A stretch of 52,097 nt of DNA from Bacteroidales bacterium (GCA_024401635.1 JAKSKP010000006.1:1-52097), one strand, 5' to 3'. Shown: positions 1 to 8,420, numbered from the stretch's first letter. Numbers and translations are program-made. The notes: generated by a model not told the origin, from the letters alone.

Positions 1-454
1 TGCCGGGACGCCCGGGTTTTCTGCCCTGCTTGGGCTGTTTTTCCGTATTCTGTGCCTTTTCGGCCTGTTTTTCAGGCTGTATTTCCGGCTTGGCGTCTGC
101 TGCCTGTTCGTTATTTTTCTGAGGCTGAATCTGAGCCTGAGAGTTCTGACGGGGCTCCTTCTGCTGCCTGCGGGCTTTTGGTTGCTGCTTCTGCTCGGGC
201 TTGCCCTTTTCCGTCCTGACTTCCTCGGTACTTGCCGTGACTTCGGCTTTTTCCTTATTGTTGTTTACCTTGATTCTGGTACGTTTGGGCTTGGGTTCTG
301 GTGCCTGCTTTGACGTTACGATAGCCTCCGCATCCACGATCGCATATATCAGATCCTGTTCGTCCAGCTTCTTGTAGTTCTTGATTTTCAACTCTTTGGC
401 CATAGCGGCAAGCGCCTCGGCCCCCATCGATTTAAGTTCGAGAATGTTATGCAT
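1..454 (-). CDS. rho: Transcription termination factor Rho, N-terminal part (runs off the window edge)
   Basis: The leftward reading frame begins with ATG at 454 and stays open to the first base, giving about 151 residues. The first 45 residues (start MHNILELKSMGAEALAAMAK, then LKIKNYKKLDEQDLIYAI) match the Rho N-terminal helical SAP-like domain. The rest is a low-complexity, Lys/Gln/Pro/Arg-rich stretch typical of the long basic insert that Bacteroidota Rho proteins carry between the N-terminal domain and the RNA-binding/ATPase core. Rho is an RNA-dependent ATPase that ends transcription of untranslated mRNA. The catalytic core lies outside the window, so the call rests on the N-terminal domain and the insert. 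It lies 92 bases downstream of lptD in the same direction but seems to have its own promoter and a structured leader. Confidence 0.85.
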   Translation of the reverse strand, partial: MHNILELKSMGAEALAAMAKELKIKNYKKLDEQDLIYAIVDAEAIVTSKQAPEPKPKRTRIKVNNNKEKAEVTASTEEVRTEKGKPEQKQQPKARRQQKEPRQNSQAQIQPQKNNEQAADAKPEIQPEKQAEKAQNTEKQPKQGRKPGRPG

Positions 455-468
455 ATTGATTGTATAGT

Positions 469-512
469 ATAGGCAAAACGCCTATGATTATGAGGCATTC
501 CGACCGGAATGC
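469..512 (-). promoter_or_regulatory. Two hairpins in the rho leader
   Basis: GCATTCCG-AC-CGGAATGC (495-512) is a perfect 8-bp stem with a 2-base loop; ATAGGC-AAAAC-GCCTAT (469-485) is a perfect 6-bp stem with a 5-base loop. Both lie between the likely rho promoter and its ATG, the second ending 14 bases before the start. There is no T-run after either, so they do not look like intrinsic terminators of lptD. A role in rho autoregulation is inference. Confidence 0.5.
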
Positions 513-516
513 GGTG

Positions 517-524
517 CAAATATA
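517..524 (-). promoter_or_regulatory. Candidate -7 promoter box for rho
   Basis: Reading leftward the sequence is TATATTTG, matching the Bacteroidota -7 consensus TAnnTTTG, 62 bases before the rho ATG. No TTG is present at the usual 19-21 base distance upstream, so support is partial. Confidence 0.4.
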
Positions 525-546
525 ATAAAATAATTCAAAACAGCTT

Positions 547-3300
547 CTAATTATCCCAGAAACTGTTGCTCTTGCGGAAACGCAGCAGGTCGGAAAGTGC
601 GGCGGCATTCGCACAGATCAGGAAGTTCCAGCTTTTCCATTTTCCGGTAGGAACCCAGGAGAAGGAAATGTTGAAGCAGTGCAGGTCATATGTTGCGCTT
701 ATCTGTGTCGTGGTCAGCTTGAGCGCCTGGATATCGAAGCCTGTGGTGGCATTGATCGACAATGCGTTGGTTATCTTGAACTGACCGCTTACGTTAAGTG
801 TCTGGTTGATATTGTGAACAGTCTTCAGATGATCTTTTTCGTATTTGTAGTTCTTGGAGTAACTCAGCGAATAACTCAGGTTCACCGACCACGGCGAGTT
901 CGGATTCATATAGTAAACCCATCCGCCCGGAATGTATTCGCCGGTGACGGGATGGTAGAATATCCTGGTGTATGAGGGCATCGAGGATCCGTGGCCGCCG
1001 CCTGAGTCGCTCTTGGTCTTGGAGCCGTCGTTGCCGTTTATCGTTCCCTTGCCGCTGAATGAATAGGACATTGAGAGATTCGCATTCGTCAGCCTGAGCA
1101 GATGGCCGGTCGCCGCCACGTTGAACTTGTTTATCCTGTTTCCCTTGCCGTCCACGGCGTAGGGATCAAAGTTCAGGTTTCCGCTTATACCCAGCTTCTC
1201 GAATATGTTGGTGGAGACCGTGATGCCCACGTTGTTCATCTTCAACGAGTCCCTGAGGAAGTCATATCCGGTGTTGATGTTGAACTGGTCGAGCAGTTTT
1301 ATCTTCTTGCTTCCGGTGCCGGTAGTGTCCCTGATGTCCCTTACCTTGGCCTCGAGGTTGTTGCCTATGACGATATTGGCTGTCGCCGCGCTTCCTTTGC
1401 CGGGAGGGGAGTACATCTGGCCGGAATATATGTTGTAGTCAAGCGTCTTCACGTCGCCTCTGATATCGGTGTATTCCAGAGTCCTGTAGCCGTTGAAATA
1501 GGTCCCTTTGTCAGGACTCAGGTTGAAACTGACGGAAGGCTTGATTATGTGCCTTATCGCCTGCAGTTTGTGATGTTTTCCGAAGTTGAAGAGACCGTAT
1601 ATCTGCGTGTCCATCGAGATGCTTCCCGAGTAGTTGTGCGTTGCTCCGAAGGTGCTGAACAGTCCGCCCTTGCGGTCCTCCACCTTGTCAGTCTCGGGGT
1701 TGTAGAACTTCTCGGTGCTGTCGAAGAACCAGTTCATTCCGTACGATACGGAAGGATTGACGTTCAGGTACTTGAACAGCGTGAAATTCGGAAGTCCTAT
1801 GCTGAATGAATGCTGCATTCCGTTCTGGAACTTCTCCGTGAATCCGGGCTTGCCGAAATCGGAAGCCTTGAAATTGACCTTGTTCTGGAATGCCGTATTG
1901 TATGAGAGGGAGAATTTTTCGTAGAATTTCTCCTTGCCGACGCGGTTCTTGCGCTTGAAGGGATAGAACTTGCTGACACTGAAGGTGATGTTGGGCAGGG
2001 TGAATGCATAGGACGAATCTCTGGAGTTCTGGCTGTGGAGGGCGTTGACGCTGAGGTTGAACTTACCGTTCCAGTTGTGGGTATAGGATATTGAGGAACT
2101 CGTCTGGTTGTTCAGGGCTTCAGTCACGCTGCGCGAGTTGTAACGGCTGTTGGAAGGGCTGGAGAAGTTGACCGAGGCGCTGAACGTGCTTCCTGGGTGA
2201 GCCTTGGAATCCTGCTGATGGCTCCATTTCACGCCGAAGTTGGCGGAGCTGGAGAAATCAGGCTCTCCTTTCTGACCGACCTGGTCATAGGAATATGTCA
2301 CGGAAAGATTGCCGTTGAACTTGTAGTTCACCTTGTAGCGGCTGTTCAGGTCGACGCTCCATGAGCCGAGGGTGAAGTAGGTGCCTGTGAGCGAGAGGTC
2401 TATGTAGTCTCCGAAAACGAAGTACATACCCATATCCTTGATGAAGAAGCCCCTGGCCTGCTCCTCGCCTATGGAAGGCATCAGAAGACCGGTCGCCCTC
2501 TCCGGACGCTTGGGTATGAATCCGAATGGCAGGACGATGGGGAACATCGGCACGTCCTCCACCACGGGCCAGGCGGGGCCGAATACCGTGTTCCTCGATG
2601 GTTTGGTCATTACCTTCGCCGCTGTGAGTTTGAGGTAATAATGCGGCTCCTCACAGTCGCACACCGTATAGCGTCCGTTGGTCAGGTTGATGGACTGGTC
2701 CGGCATCATCTTGATGTTGTTGCCGCGAAGTATGCCCTGTTCGTCATTTGTCACCATATTCTTGATGGCGGCTTTCCTGGACTTGAAATTGTAGCGCAGT
2801 TCCTTCATCTCGTACTTGCCCTTTCCGTCCTCCATCACGGGATTGCCCGTAAGTTCTCCCGTCACAGGGTCCTCCACGCCCCTTGCATATACCGTCTGGG
2901 CATCCACGTCGTATTCCATATAGGCCGCCGAAAGCTTCATGTCGCCGTATGTGACGCTGACGTCGCCGTAATAGTAGAGCATCTGCCTGCCGTCCACGAA
3001 GCTCTCGATGAGGGAGTCCTTGGCCACGGAGAACGCGGGGGCCTCCAGCGTGCTTTCCTCCATCAGAGCGGCCGAATCAGCGCGGTGCAGCGAGTCCGCC
3101 ACCCTTATGGAATCGAGCTTGACCAGGATGCTGTCAGGGATGACTTTCGCCGCCGTGTCCTTGTAGATTGGCACGTACAATCCCGTGGTCTCCTTGCCGC
3201 CCCGGCCCGGACGTGTCCTGTCGCGTCGTTGTGCGGACAATTCGGCGCATATTGCAATTATTGCAAGCACCGCAAGAAATATGTTTCTCCAACGCGACAT
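547..3300 (-). CDS. lptD: LPS assembly outer-membrane protein LptD-like
   Basis: About 917 residues. I take the start at 3300 (MSRWRNIFLAVLAIIAICAE), which gives a classic signal peptide; an ATG six codons upstream only adds residues before it. After the signal, a Ser/Asp/Leu-rich spacer leads to an OstA/LptA-like beta-jellyroll segment (around residues 105-220, with GDVSVTYGDMKLSAAYMEYD-type repeats), followed by a long Tyr/Asn/Ser-rich beta-barrel. This matches the LptD-like proteins of Bacteroidota, which insert lipopolysaccharide into the outer leaflet of the outer membrane. Two cysteines at the jellyroll end (CDC) are compatible with disulfides. The gene is divergent from the amidase-mlaD pair and is followed by rho. 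Family assignment is secure; interaction with an LptE partner is not visible here. Confidence 0.85.
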   Translation of the reverse strand: MSRWRNIFLAVLAIIAICAELSAQRRDRTRPGRGGKETTGLYVPIYKDTAAKVIPDSILVKLDSIRVADSLHRADSAALMEESTLEAPAFSVAKDSLIESFVDGRQMLYYYGDVSVTYGDMKLSAAYMEYDVDAQTVYARGVEDPVTGELTGNPVMEDGKGKYEMKELRYNFKSRKAAIKNMVTNDEQGILRGNNIKMMPDQSINLTNGRYTVCDCEEPHYYLKLTAAKVMTKPSRNTVFGPAWPVVEDVPMFPIVLPFGFIPKRPERATGLLMPSIGEEQARGFFIKDMGMYFVFGDYIDLSLTGTYFTLGSWSVDLNSRYKVNYKFNGNLSVTYSYDQVGQKGEPDFSSSANFGVKWSHQQDSKAHPGSTFSASVNFSSPSNSRYNSRSVTEALNNQTSSSISYTHNWNGKFNLSVNALHSQNSRDSSYAFTLPNITFSVSKFYPFKRKNRVGKEKFYEKFSLSYNTAFQNKVNFKASDFGKPGFTEKFQNGMQHSFSIGLPNFTLFKYLNVNPSVSYGMNWFFDSTEKFYNPETDKVEDRKGGLFSTFGATHNYSGSISMDTQIYGLFNFGKHHKLQAIRHIIKPSVSFNLSPDKGTYFNGYRTLEYTDIRGDVKTLDYNIYSGQMYSPPGKGSAATANIVIGNNLEAKVRDIRDTTGTGSKKIKLLDQFNINTGYDFLRDSLKMNNVGITVSTNIFEKLGISGNLNFDPYAVDGKGNRINKFNVAATGHLLRLTNANLSMSYSFSGKGTINGNDGSKTKSDSGGGHGSSMPSYTRIFYHPVTGEYIPGGWVYYMNPNSPWSVNLSYSLSYSKNYKYEKDHLKTVHNINQTLNVSGQFKITNALSINATTGFDIQALKLTTTQISATYDLHCFNISFSWVPTGKWKSWNFLICANAAALSDLLRFRKSNSFWDN

Positions 3301-3327
3301 TAATCGTAAGAAATGCAAAAAAAATGC

Positions 3328-3335
3328 TAAATTTG
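3328..3335 (+). promoter_or_regulatory. Candidate -7 box for the amidase-mlaD operon
   Basis: TAAATTTG fits TAnnTTTG, 50 bases before the amidase ATG. No TTG at the expected upstream spacing. It lies within 8 bases of the opposed lptD -7 box, so the two promoters would compete. Confidence 0.4.
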
Positions 3336-3342
3336 CAACCTA

Positions 3343-3372
3343 CAAAGTTACGATTATTTCACTTAATAACAA
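3343..3372 (-). promoter_or_regulatory. Promoter of lptD
   Basis: Leftward, TTG (3372-3370), a 19-base spacer, then TAACTTTG (3350-3343) match the Bacteroidota -33/-7 consensus exactly. The box ends 42 bases before the lptD ATG. Confidence 0.65.
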
Positions 3373-3385
3373 ATACGGTATATAG

Positions 3386-4213
3386 ATGCGTATAATAACA
3401 CGAATAGTTGCATTCGCCTTTTTCTTCTCGCTGGTCCTGCCGCTTGCAGGAGCGGACGACCATTCGCTTCATATCGTCGTGATCGATCCCGGTCACGGTG
3501 GAAAGGACCCGGGAGCAGTGAGCAGGGACAGGAAGACCTATGAGAAGAACATAGCATTGTCCATCGCCAAGAAACTGGGAGAGAAGATCAAGGCCGGCTA
3601 CAGCGACAGCGTGAAAGTCTTCTATACACGCGAGACGGACGTTTTCATACCTCTGCAGCAGAGAGCCGACATAGCCAACGCAAAACACGCGGACCTCTTC
3701 ATTTCCGTGCACATAGATGCCTGCAGGAGCGCATCGGTGTCCGGCCATTCGGTACACGTCCTGGGCGAATCCAGCAATTCTGACCGTGACGTCGTTGGAG
3801 GCAATCTGGATGTCTGCAAGAGGGAGAACTCCGTGATTCTGCTGGAGGATGACTATTCCACAAAGTACCAGGGCTTCGATCCTGAAGACGAGGCTTCATA
3901 CATCTTCATGACCCTGATGCAGAGCGCCTTCTACGAGCAGAGCATCTATTTCGCATCACTTGCCGAACGGGAACTCTGCCGCGGACCTCTGAGAGCGGAA
4001 AGGGGAGTTCAGCAGCACGCCTTCTACGTACTTTGGAAGACATCGATGCCGTCCGTACTGCTCGAGTTGGGCTTCATCACCAACGACCAGGACCTGGCTC
4101 TGCTGCGTACCGAAAAAGGACGTGACCAGATAGCCGAGAGGGTCTATCAGGCCTTCCGCGTATACAAAAAGAATTATGACGACAGCATGAACGTGCTGTC
4201 AATGAACAAATAA
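3386..4213 (+). CDS. N-acetylmuramoyl-L-alanine amidase (Amidase_3)
   Basis: 275 residues with an N-terminal hydrophobic signal (residues 3-22, cleavage near LAGAD). The Amidase_3 zinc ligands are visible: His37 in DPGHGG, Glu53 in YEKN, His109 in SVHID, and the catalytic Glu in the late LLELGF motif. The enzyme cuts the amide bond between MurNAc and the stem peptide in the periplasm, for cell separation and wall turnover. The region between SVHID and the catalytic Glu is an insert of the size seen in AmiC-like enzymes, where it gates the active site; whether it needs an activator is not visible. mlaD starts 11 bases after the stop, so the two are co-transcribed, a pairing common in Bacteroidota. 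Confidence 0.92.
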   Translation: MRIITRIVAFAFFFSLVLPLAGADDHSLHIVVIDPGHGGKDPGAVSRDRKTYEKNIALSIAKKLGEKIKAGYSDSVKVFYTRETDVFIPLQQRADIANAKHADLFISVHIDACRSASVSGHSVHVLGESSNSDRDVVGGNLDVCKRENSVILLEDDYSTKYQGFDPEDEASYIFMTLMQSAFYEQSIYFASLAERELCRGPLRAERGVQQHAFYVLWKTSMPSVLLELGFITNDQDLALLRTEKGRDQIAERVYQAFRVYKKNYDDSMNVLSMNK

Positions 4214-4224
4214 GCGAAATCGAT

Positions 4225-5109
4225 ATGGCAGTCAAGAAGGAATTCAAAATTGGGATTTTCGTTATCCTGGTGCTTGTGGCGACTTTTGTCGTCATCAACA
4301 TACTGCGGGGCTCGGACATCTTCGGCCGCGAGATAACCCTGAAGGGCAGGTTCGCCGACGTTGAGACGCTGGTTCCGTCGGCTCCGGTTCAGATCAGGGG
4401 CTTCATTGCCGGAAGGGTAACCAGGGTGGAATATATAACGAAGGAGGACATATTCCTTGTGGAATGTACTGTGGACAAGAAATTCAGGGTTCCCGTCGAC
4501 AGCAAGATGAACCTTTATTCCACCAGCCTGATGGGCGGCAAGGGCATAAAGATAGAATTCGGACAGTCTGAGGAATATGCAAAGGACGGCTACGAGCTGG
4601 TAACCGGCACGGATACGGATTTCATTACCCTGCTGACGCGCAACATAACCCCTCTGATGATAAAGGTCAGGGGCCTGCTGGATTCTCTCGCCGTTACCGT
4701 TTCCGAGACCAACGAGATCCTCAATCAGGAAAACCGCAAGAACATCGCCTCGTCGCTGGAGCATCTGAACAGGACCCTTGCCTCCGCGCGTGAACTGGCG
4801 GCAAGCCTTAACGGCAAGTCCGAAGACCTCGAGATGCTCATCGACAATCTCAACGAGTTCTCGCAGAAACTCAGCCCCATCGCCGATACGGCGGGCATAG
4901 CTTTGGACAACATCAAGGTCGTCGCCGGGAAACTTTCGGCATCCGATATCGAAGGCACCGTTTCGAATCTCAATGCGACACTCGAGGAAATAGGCGGCGC
5001 TGTTGATAACCTCAACGGGCCGTTGGAAAATGTGCTCAGTGATGCGGACAGTCTCATCAATGCCATAAAAAACAACCCCAAGAAATACGTCAAAATCACG
5101 TTATTCTAG
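4225..5109 (+). CDS. mlaD: MlaD-family (MCE domain) lipid transport protein
   Basis: 294 residues: one N-terminal membrane anchor (residues 8-26, IGIFVILVLVATFVVINIL), a single MCE domain (about 40-115, with VQIRGFIAGRV and the MGGKGIKIEFG ending), then a long helical tail (about 130-290) rich in Leu, Asn and Ser heptads. MCE proteins form hexameric rings that pass phospholipids between inner and outer membranes. The permease and ATPase partners (MlaE, MlaF) are not next to it here; in Bacteroidota they often lie elsewhere. It is the second gene of the amidase operon and is followed by a terminator hairpin. Confidence 0.85.
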   Translation: MAVKKEFKIGIFVILVLVATFVVINILRGSDIFGREITLKGRFADVETLVPSAPVQIRGFIAGRVTRVEYITKEDIFLVECTVDKKFRVPVDSKMNLYSTSLMGGKGIKIEFGQSEEYAKDGYELVTGTDTDFITLLTRNITPLMIKVRGLLDSLAVTVSETNEILNQENRKNIASSLEHLNRTLASARELAASLNGKSEDLEMLIDNLNEFSQKLSPIADTAGIALDNIKVVAGKLSASDIEGTVSNLNATLEEIGGAVDNLNGPLENVLSDADSLINAIKNNPKKYVKITLF

Positions 5110-5182
5110 TCATTGATAGCTCTCTGGCCCAAATGTTAAACGTATGGCTAATTTATAGAAATTCTAAATTGTTAAATATTAT

Positions 5183-5231
5183 AAAAATCAGTCACTTATA
5201 TTGTAGCACATTTGTTAAGTGGCTGATTTTT
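5183..5231. terminator. Bidirectional-looking intrinsic terminator after mlaD
   Basis: Arms AAAAATCAGTCACTTA (5183-5198) and TAAGTGGCTGATTTTT (5216-5231) pair over 16 positions with a single G-T wobble and a 17-base loop. The A-run on the left and T-run on the right give poly-U on either strand. It insulates dnaA from the upstream operon. Confidence 0.75.
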
Positions 5232-5347
5232 TGTATCTTATAAATAATGAAAAATACTCTGTTTTCAGTCAATTTAAGTCAAAAAAAATTATATATCAAT
5301 AGAAAATTTAAAAAAATATAAACAAAATTTTAGGACCTTTGCATCCG
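5232..5347. other. AT-rich leader region of dnaA
   Basis: About 115 bases of very AT-rich sequence with A-tracts. I see no clean DnaA box (TTATNCACA) and no perfect TAnnTTTG; GACCTTTG six bases before the ATG is only a partial match. No gene is supported here. Confidence 0.4.
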
Positions 5348-6766
5348 ATGACAGAACAGAAGCATACAGTTGTTTGGAACGATTGTCTGAGAATCATTGA
5401 GAACATCCTTGATTCACAGCAGTTCGCCACCTGGTTCAAGCCGATAAAGCCTGTTTCCCTGCAGGATTCGGCCCTGACCGTGGAGGTTCCTTCGCATTTC
5501 TTCTGTGAATATATAGAGGTTACCTATCTCGACCTTCTGCGCAAGACTCTGCGTCGTGTCATCGGTGCTGATGCCAAGTTGTTCTACCAGGTTTCCGTAG
5601 TTGCCGACCAGCAGCCCGTGAAGATACCGATGGCAGAAAGCGTGGCTCCCACCAACGGATCGGTTTCCGTCCCCACGACGACTCCGGCCGACCGTCCCGG
5701 AGCTATGGTCTATCCCGGCATCCAGAGGGTTACCATCAATCCGCAGCTGAATCCCGTATACAGTTTTGCAAACCTTGTGCAGGGCGCCTGCAACAAGATG
5801 GGCATTGCTGCGGGTATGAGCATCGCCGCCGCTCCCGGCAAGACTGCGCTGAACCCTCTGTTCATATTCGGAGGGCCAGGTCTCGGCAAGACCCATCTGG
5901 CACAGGCCATAGGACTGAGCATCAAGGAACAGTTCCCCGAGCTGGTCGTTCTCTACGTCCCGGCCAACCGCTTCAAGACGCAGTATATGAATGCAGTCAG
6001 CGCCCAGAACAAGCTCACCGACTTCCTGGCATTCTACCAGCGCATAGATGTCCTTATCATAGATGATATCCAGGAACTGTATTCTCCCGGTACGCAGAAT
6101 GCGTTCTTCCACATATTCAACCATCTGCATCAGAACAACAAGCAGCTCATCTTCACTTCCGACCGTCCTCAGGTGGAACTGCAGAATTTCGAGCAGCGTC
6201 TGCTGAGCAGGTTGAAATGGGGCCTTTCAGTGCAGCTTCTGACTCCGGATTACTCCACAAGGCTCGAGATGCTGCGTTCACGCGCCGCCCGCGAAGGTGC
6301 GGTTTTCAGCGATGAAGTGCTCAAGTTCCTTGCGTCGAGGGTCAAGACCAATTTCCGCGAGCTGGAAGGTGCACTTGTTTCAGTGATAGCCAATGCTACG
6401 TTCGGTCACGAAGAAATAACGGTCGAGCTGGCACAGCGCATCACTGACATGATTGTGGATGACACCCGCACGGAACTGACCATCGACAAGGTTGAGAAGG
6501 CTGTATGCCAGTATTTCAACCTTACTCCCGAGGAGCTTCATTCCCCTTCACGCAAACGTCAGACAGTTCAGGCACGCCAGATAGCGATGTTCCTGTCACG
6601 CTCTCTCACGTCTTCGTCACTTTCCACCATCGGTGACCAGATCGGCGGCCGCGACCATGCCACGGTGCTTCACGCCTGCAACCCGGTCACCGACCTTATG
6701 TCGACCGACCGCCTCTTCAAGCAGTACGTCAACGATATCCAGCGAATCCTCACTGAATCAATATAA
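5348..6766 (+). CDS. dnaA: Chromosomal replication initiator DnaA
   Basis: 472 residues from ATG at 5348; a TTG three codons upstream is in frame but ATG gives the usual start MTEQKHTVVWNDCLRIIEN. Domain I (residues 1-85) carries the WF.P..P pattern; a Pro/Thr/Ala-rich linker follows; the AAA+ domain has Walker A GGPGLGKTH (about 174-182) and Walker B VLIIDDIQ (about 234-241); domain IV ends with the DnaA-box-recognition signature GGRDHATVLHAC. Domain II is short, as in other Bacteroidales. The protein unwinds oriC and also acts as a transcription factor. It is a stand-alone unit followed 11 bases later by rpe, which probably reads through from it. Confidence 0.97.
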   Translation: MTEQKHTVVWNDCLRIIENILDSQQFATWFKPIKPVSLQDSALTVEVPSHFFCEYIEVTYLDLLRKTLRRVIGADAKLFYQVSVVADQQPVKIPMAESVAPTNGSVSVPTTTPADRPGAMVYPGIQRVTINPQLNPVYSFANLVQGACNKMGIAAGMSIAAAPGKTALNPLFIFGGPGLGKTHLAQAIGLSIKEQFPELVVLYVPANRFKTQYMNAVSAQNKLTDFLAFYQRIDVLIIDDIQELYSPGTQNAFFHIFNHLHQNNKQLIFTSDRPQVELQNFEQRLLSRLKWGLSVQLLTPDYSTRLEMLRSRAAREGAVFSDEVLKFLASRVKTNFRELEGALVSVIANATFGHEEITVELAQRITDMIVDDTRTELTIDKVEKAVCQYFNLTPEELHSPSRKRQTVQARQIAMFLSRSLTSSSLSTIGDQIGGRDHATVLHACNPVTDLMSTDRLFKQYVNDIQRILTESI

Positions 6767-6777
6767 TAACTTTCCTT

Positions 6778-7419
6778 ATGGCAAAGGTAGCTCCATCACT
6801 GCTTGCAGCGGACTTCCTTCATTTGGACAAGGAAGTCGAACTCGTCAACAAACACGCCGACCTTCTTCACGTCGACGTGATGGACGGTGTGTTCGTACCG
6901 AATATCAGCATAGGTTTCCCTGTAGTGGAGAAGGTGGCCGCTGCTTCCACGAAACCCCTTGACGTTCACCTTATGATAGTGGATCCGGCCAAATATGCGT
7001 TGAAATTCGCGTCAATCAAGGGAGTGGGTATGGTTTCCTTCCATCTGGAAGCCTGCCCGGAACCGGTGGAACTGCTTGCCGCATTGAGGAAGACGGGCGT
7101 CAAGGCCGGACTTGTGATAAACCCGGACGTCCCTGTAACGGCTCTCTTTCCGTACCTTGACAAATGCGATTACATATTGCTTATGAGCGTGTTTGCAGGT
7201 TTCGGCGGGCAGAAGTTGATAGAAGACACTTATGATAGGATAAAATGCCTTAAATCAGAGATTAAACGCAGGGGACTTGACGTGGAGATTGAGGTCGATG
7301 GGGGAGTTAATATGCAAAATGCCCCCCTGCTCGTGAACTCCGGTGTGGATATAATTGTGGCCGGAACGGCAGTATTCCGTGCGGATGATCCGGCTTCAGC
7401 CGTGGAGGCTCTCAGATAA
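6778..7419 (+). CDS. rpe: Ribulose-phosphate 3-epimerase
   Basis: 213 residues, the usual length for this TIM-barrel enzyme, which interconverts ribulose-5-phosphate and xylulose-5-phosphate in the pentose phosphate pathway. The metal/catalytic residues are present in HVDVMDG (His31/Asp33 and the following Asp), LDVHLMI, and EVDGGV. The phosphate-binding loop normally reads SVNPGFGGQ; here it is SVFAGFGGQ (residues 137-145), so the conserved Asn-Pro is replaced by Phe-Ala, which is unusual. The gene follows dnaA by 11 bases and its last 8 bases overlap the convergent birA. Confidence 0.93.
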   Translation: MAKVAPSLLAADFLHLDKEVELVNKHADLLHVDVMDGVFVPNISIGFPVVEKVAAASTKPLDVHLMIVDPAKYALKFASIKGVGMVSFHLEACPEPVELLAALRKTGVKAGLVINPDVPVTALFPYLDKCDYILLMSVFAGFGGQKLIEDTYDRIKCLKSEIKRRGLDVEIEVDGGVNMQNAPLLVNSGVDIIVAGTAVFRADDPASAVEALR

Positions 7420-8011
7420 GCTTTTCCCCATAGTCCCTCCTCAGACCTTCAGGGTCTGTCCAAATAGCGTCAAAACGGATGGAGAAGTGCTTGAGAAATT
7501 CCCTCAGGCACTTTTTCAGTTCATATTCAGCCGGTACAAGGCCGCACAGCGAAACCGGATCGGGCAGGTCATTCGGAAAATCCGTCTCATTGATGTTTAT
7601 TCCCATCCCTATTATGCTCCATTGCATATAGCCGGCACAGAGGCCGTTCTCAATCAGCATTCCGCATATCTTTCCGCCGCCGGCATATATGTCGTTCGGT
7701 TTCTTGATGCTCGCCTTTACACCGTAGGATGAGAGGAAATCCGTCACGGCAAGCGAGGAGGCCATCGTCAGAAGCTGCTGGTCGCCGGCCCTGAGTTTCC
7801 TGTCGCCGGAGTATTTCCTCAATATGGAGAAAGTCAGATTACACCCTGGAGCGGAATGCCAGCTGTGGTCGCCCTGACCGCGTCCGGCTTCCTGGAAGTC
7901 TGCCGAGAGAACCGTGAAATCATCCTGGCTGTCCATCATGGAACGCAGCTCAGAATTCGTGGAAGTCACTTTTTCCCTGTACAAGACATTATATATAGGT
8001 GTATTTTTCAT
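7412..8011 (-). CDS. birA: Biotin--[acetyl-CoA-carboxylase] ligase, catalytic domain only
   Basis: 199 residues. The biotin-binding loop GRGQGDHSW matches the family's GRGRxGRxW-like motif loosely, and the catalytic motif is KKPNDIY where most family members have KWPNDI. IIGMGINI is the usual core strand. There is no N-terminal helix-turn-helix, so it cannot be a BirA-type repressor, and the small C-terminal SH3-like domain of E. coli BirA is largely missing, leaving a minimal enzyme. It attaches biotin to carrier proteins of carboxylases. Divergent from rsfS with overlapping promoters; convergent with rpe. Confidence 0.85.
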   Translation of the reverse strand: MKNTPIYNVLYREKVTSTNSELRSMMDSQDDFTVLSADFQEAGRGQGDHSWHSAPGCNLTFSILRKYSGDRKLRAGDQQLLTMASSLAVTDFLSSYGVKASIKKPNDIYAGGGKICGMLIENGLCAGYMQWSIIGMGININETDFPNDLPDPVSLCGLVPAEYELKKCLREFLKHFSIRFDAIWTDPEGLRRDYGEKLI

Positions 8012-8020
8012 TATTTTTTT

Positions 8021-8028
8021 TATCTTTG
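8021..8028 (+). promoter_or_regulatory. -7 box for rsfS-ftsH-cdsA-psd
   Basis: TATCTTTG matches TAnnTTTG exactly, 20 bases before the rsfS ATG. No TTG at the -33 position. Confidence 0.5.
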
Positions 8029-8033
8029 CGTAG

Positions 8034-8041
8034 CAAAATTA
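8034..8041 (-). promoter_or_regulatory. Candidate -7 box for birA
   Basis: Leftward TAATTTTG matches TAnnTTTG, 22 bases before the birA ATG. It lies 5 bases from the rsfS box, so RNA polymerase could occupy only one at a time. Confidence 0.4.
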
Positions 8042-8048
8042 GGCATTA

Positions 8049-8420
8049 ATGATTAAAAAAGAAATTAAAGTTATAGCCGACGCGATGCTGGAGAAGAAGG
8101 CACAGGATGTCCTTTCTCTGGATTTGCGTCCCATTGGAACTGCCATATCCGACTACTTTGTGGTCTGCAACGCTTCCAGCACCACTCAGGTAAGGGCCAT
8201 TGCCGACAACGTGGAGGACAGGATGATAGAGATACTGAAGATGAAGCCTGCACGCAAGCAGGGCACTGAGAACGGCTTCTGGGTGATACTCGACTATGGT
8301 GTCGCTGTCGTTCACATTTTCCTGACCGAGTACAGGAACTTCTACCGTCTGGAGGATTTGTGGGCCGATGCAAAGCGTAAGGAATTCAAGGATACCGAAG
8401 ATGGCAAAGAAGAAAAGTAA
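8049..8420 (+). CDS. rsfS: Ribosomal silencing factor RsfS
   Basis: 123 residues, typical for the RsfS/Iojap (DUF143) family. Family hallmarks are visible: KKAQDVLSLDLRPIGTAISDYFVVCNASSTTQVRAIADNVED in the first half (quoted motif in pieces: SDYFVV, STTQVRAIADNVED) and the terminal VVHIF....R.FYRLEDLW. It binds L14 (uL14) on the large ribosomal subunit and blocks subunit joining when nutrients are low. First gene of an operon; its 3' end overlaps the ftsH start by 20 bases. Confidence 0.93.
   Translation: MIKKEIKVIADAMLEKKAQDVLSLDLRPIGTAISDYFVVCNASSTTQVRAIADNVEDRMIEILKMKPARKQGTENGFWVILDYGVAVVHIFLTEYRNFYRLEDLWADAKRKEFKDTEDGKEEK

Noticed and set aside
1102-1809. Long rightward frame opposite lptD
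   Set aside because: It is antisense to a well-supported barrel gene and has no family-like sequence; a shadow of skewed codon use.
5110-5347. Possible replication origin next to dnaA
   Set aside because: AT-rich, but no clean DnaA boxes or repeats beyond the terminator; in this phylum oriC is often not beside dnaA, so not supported.
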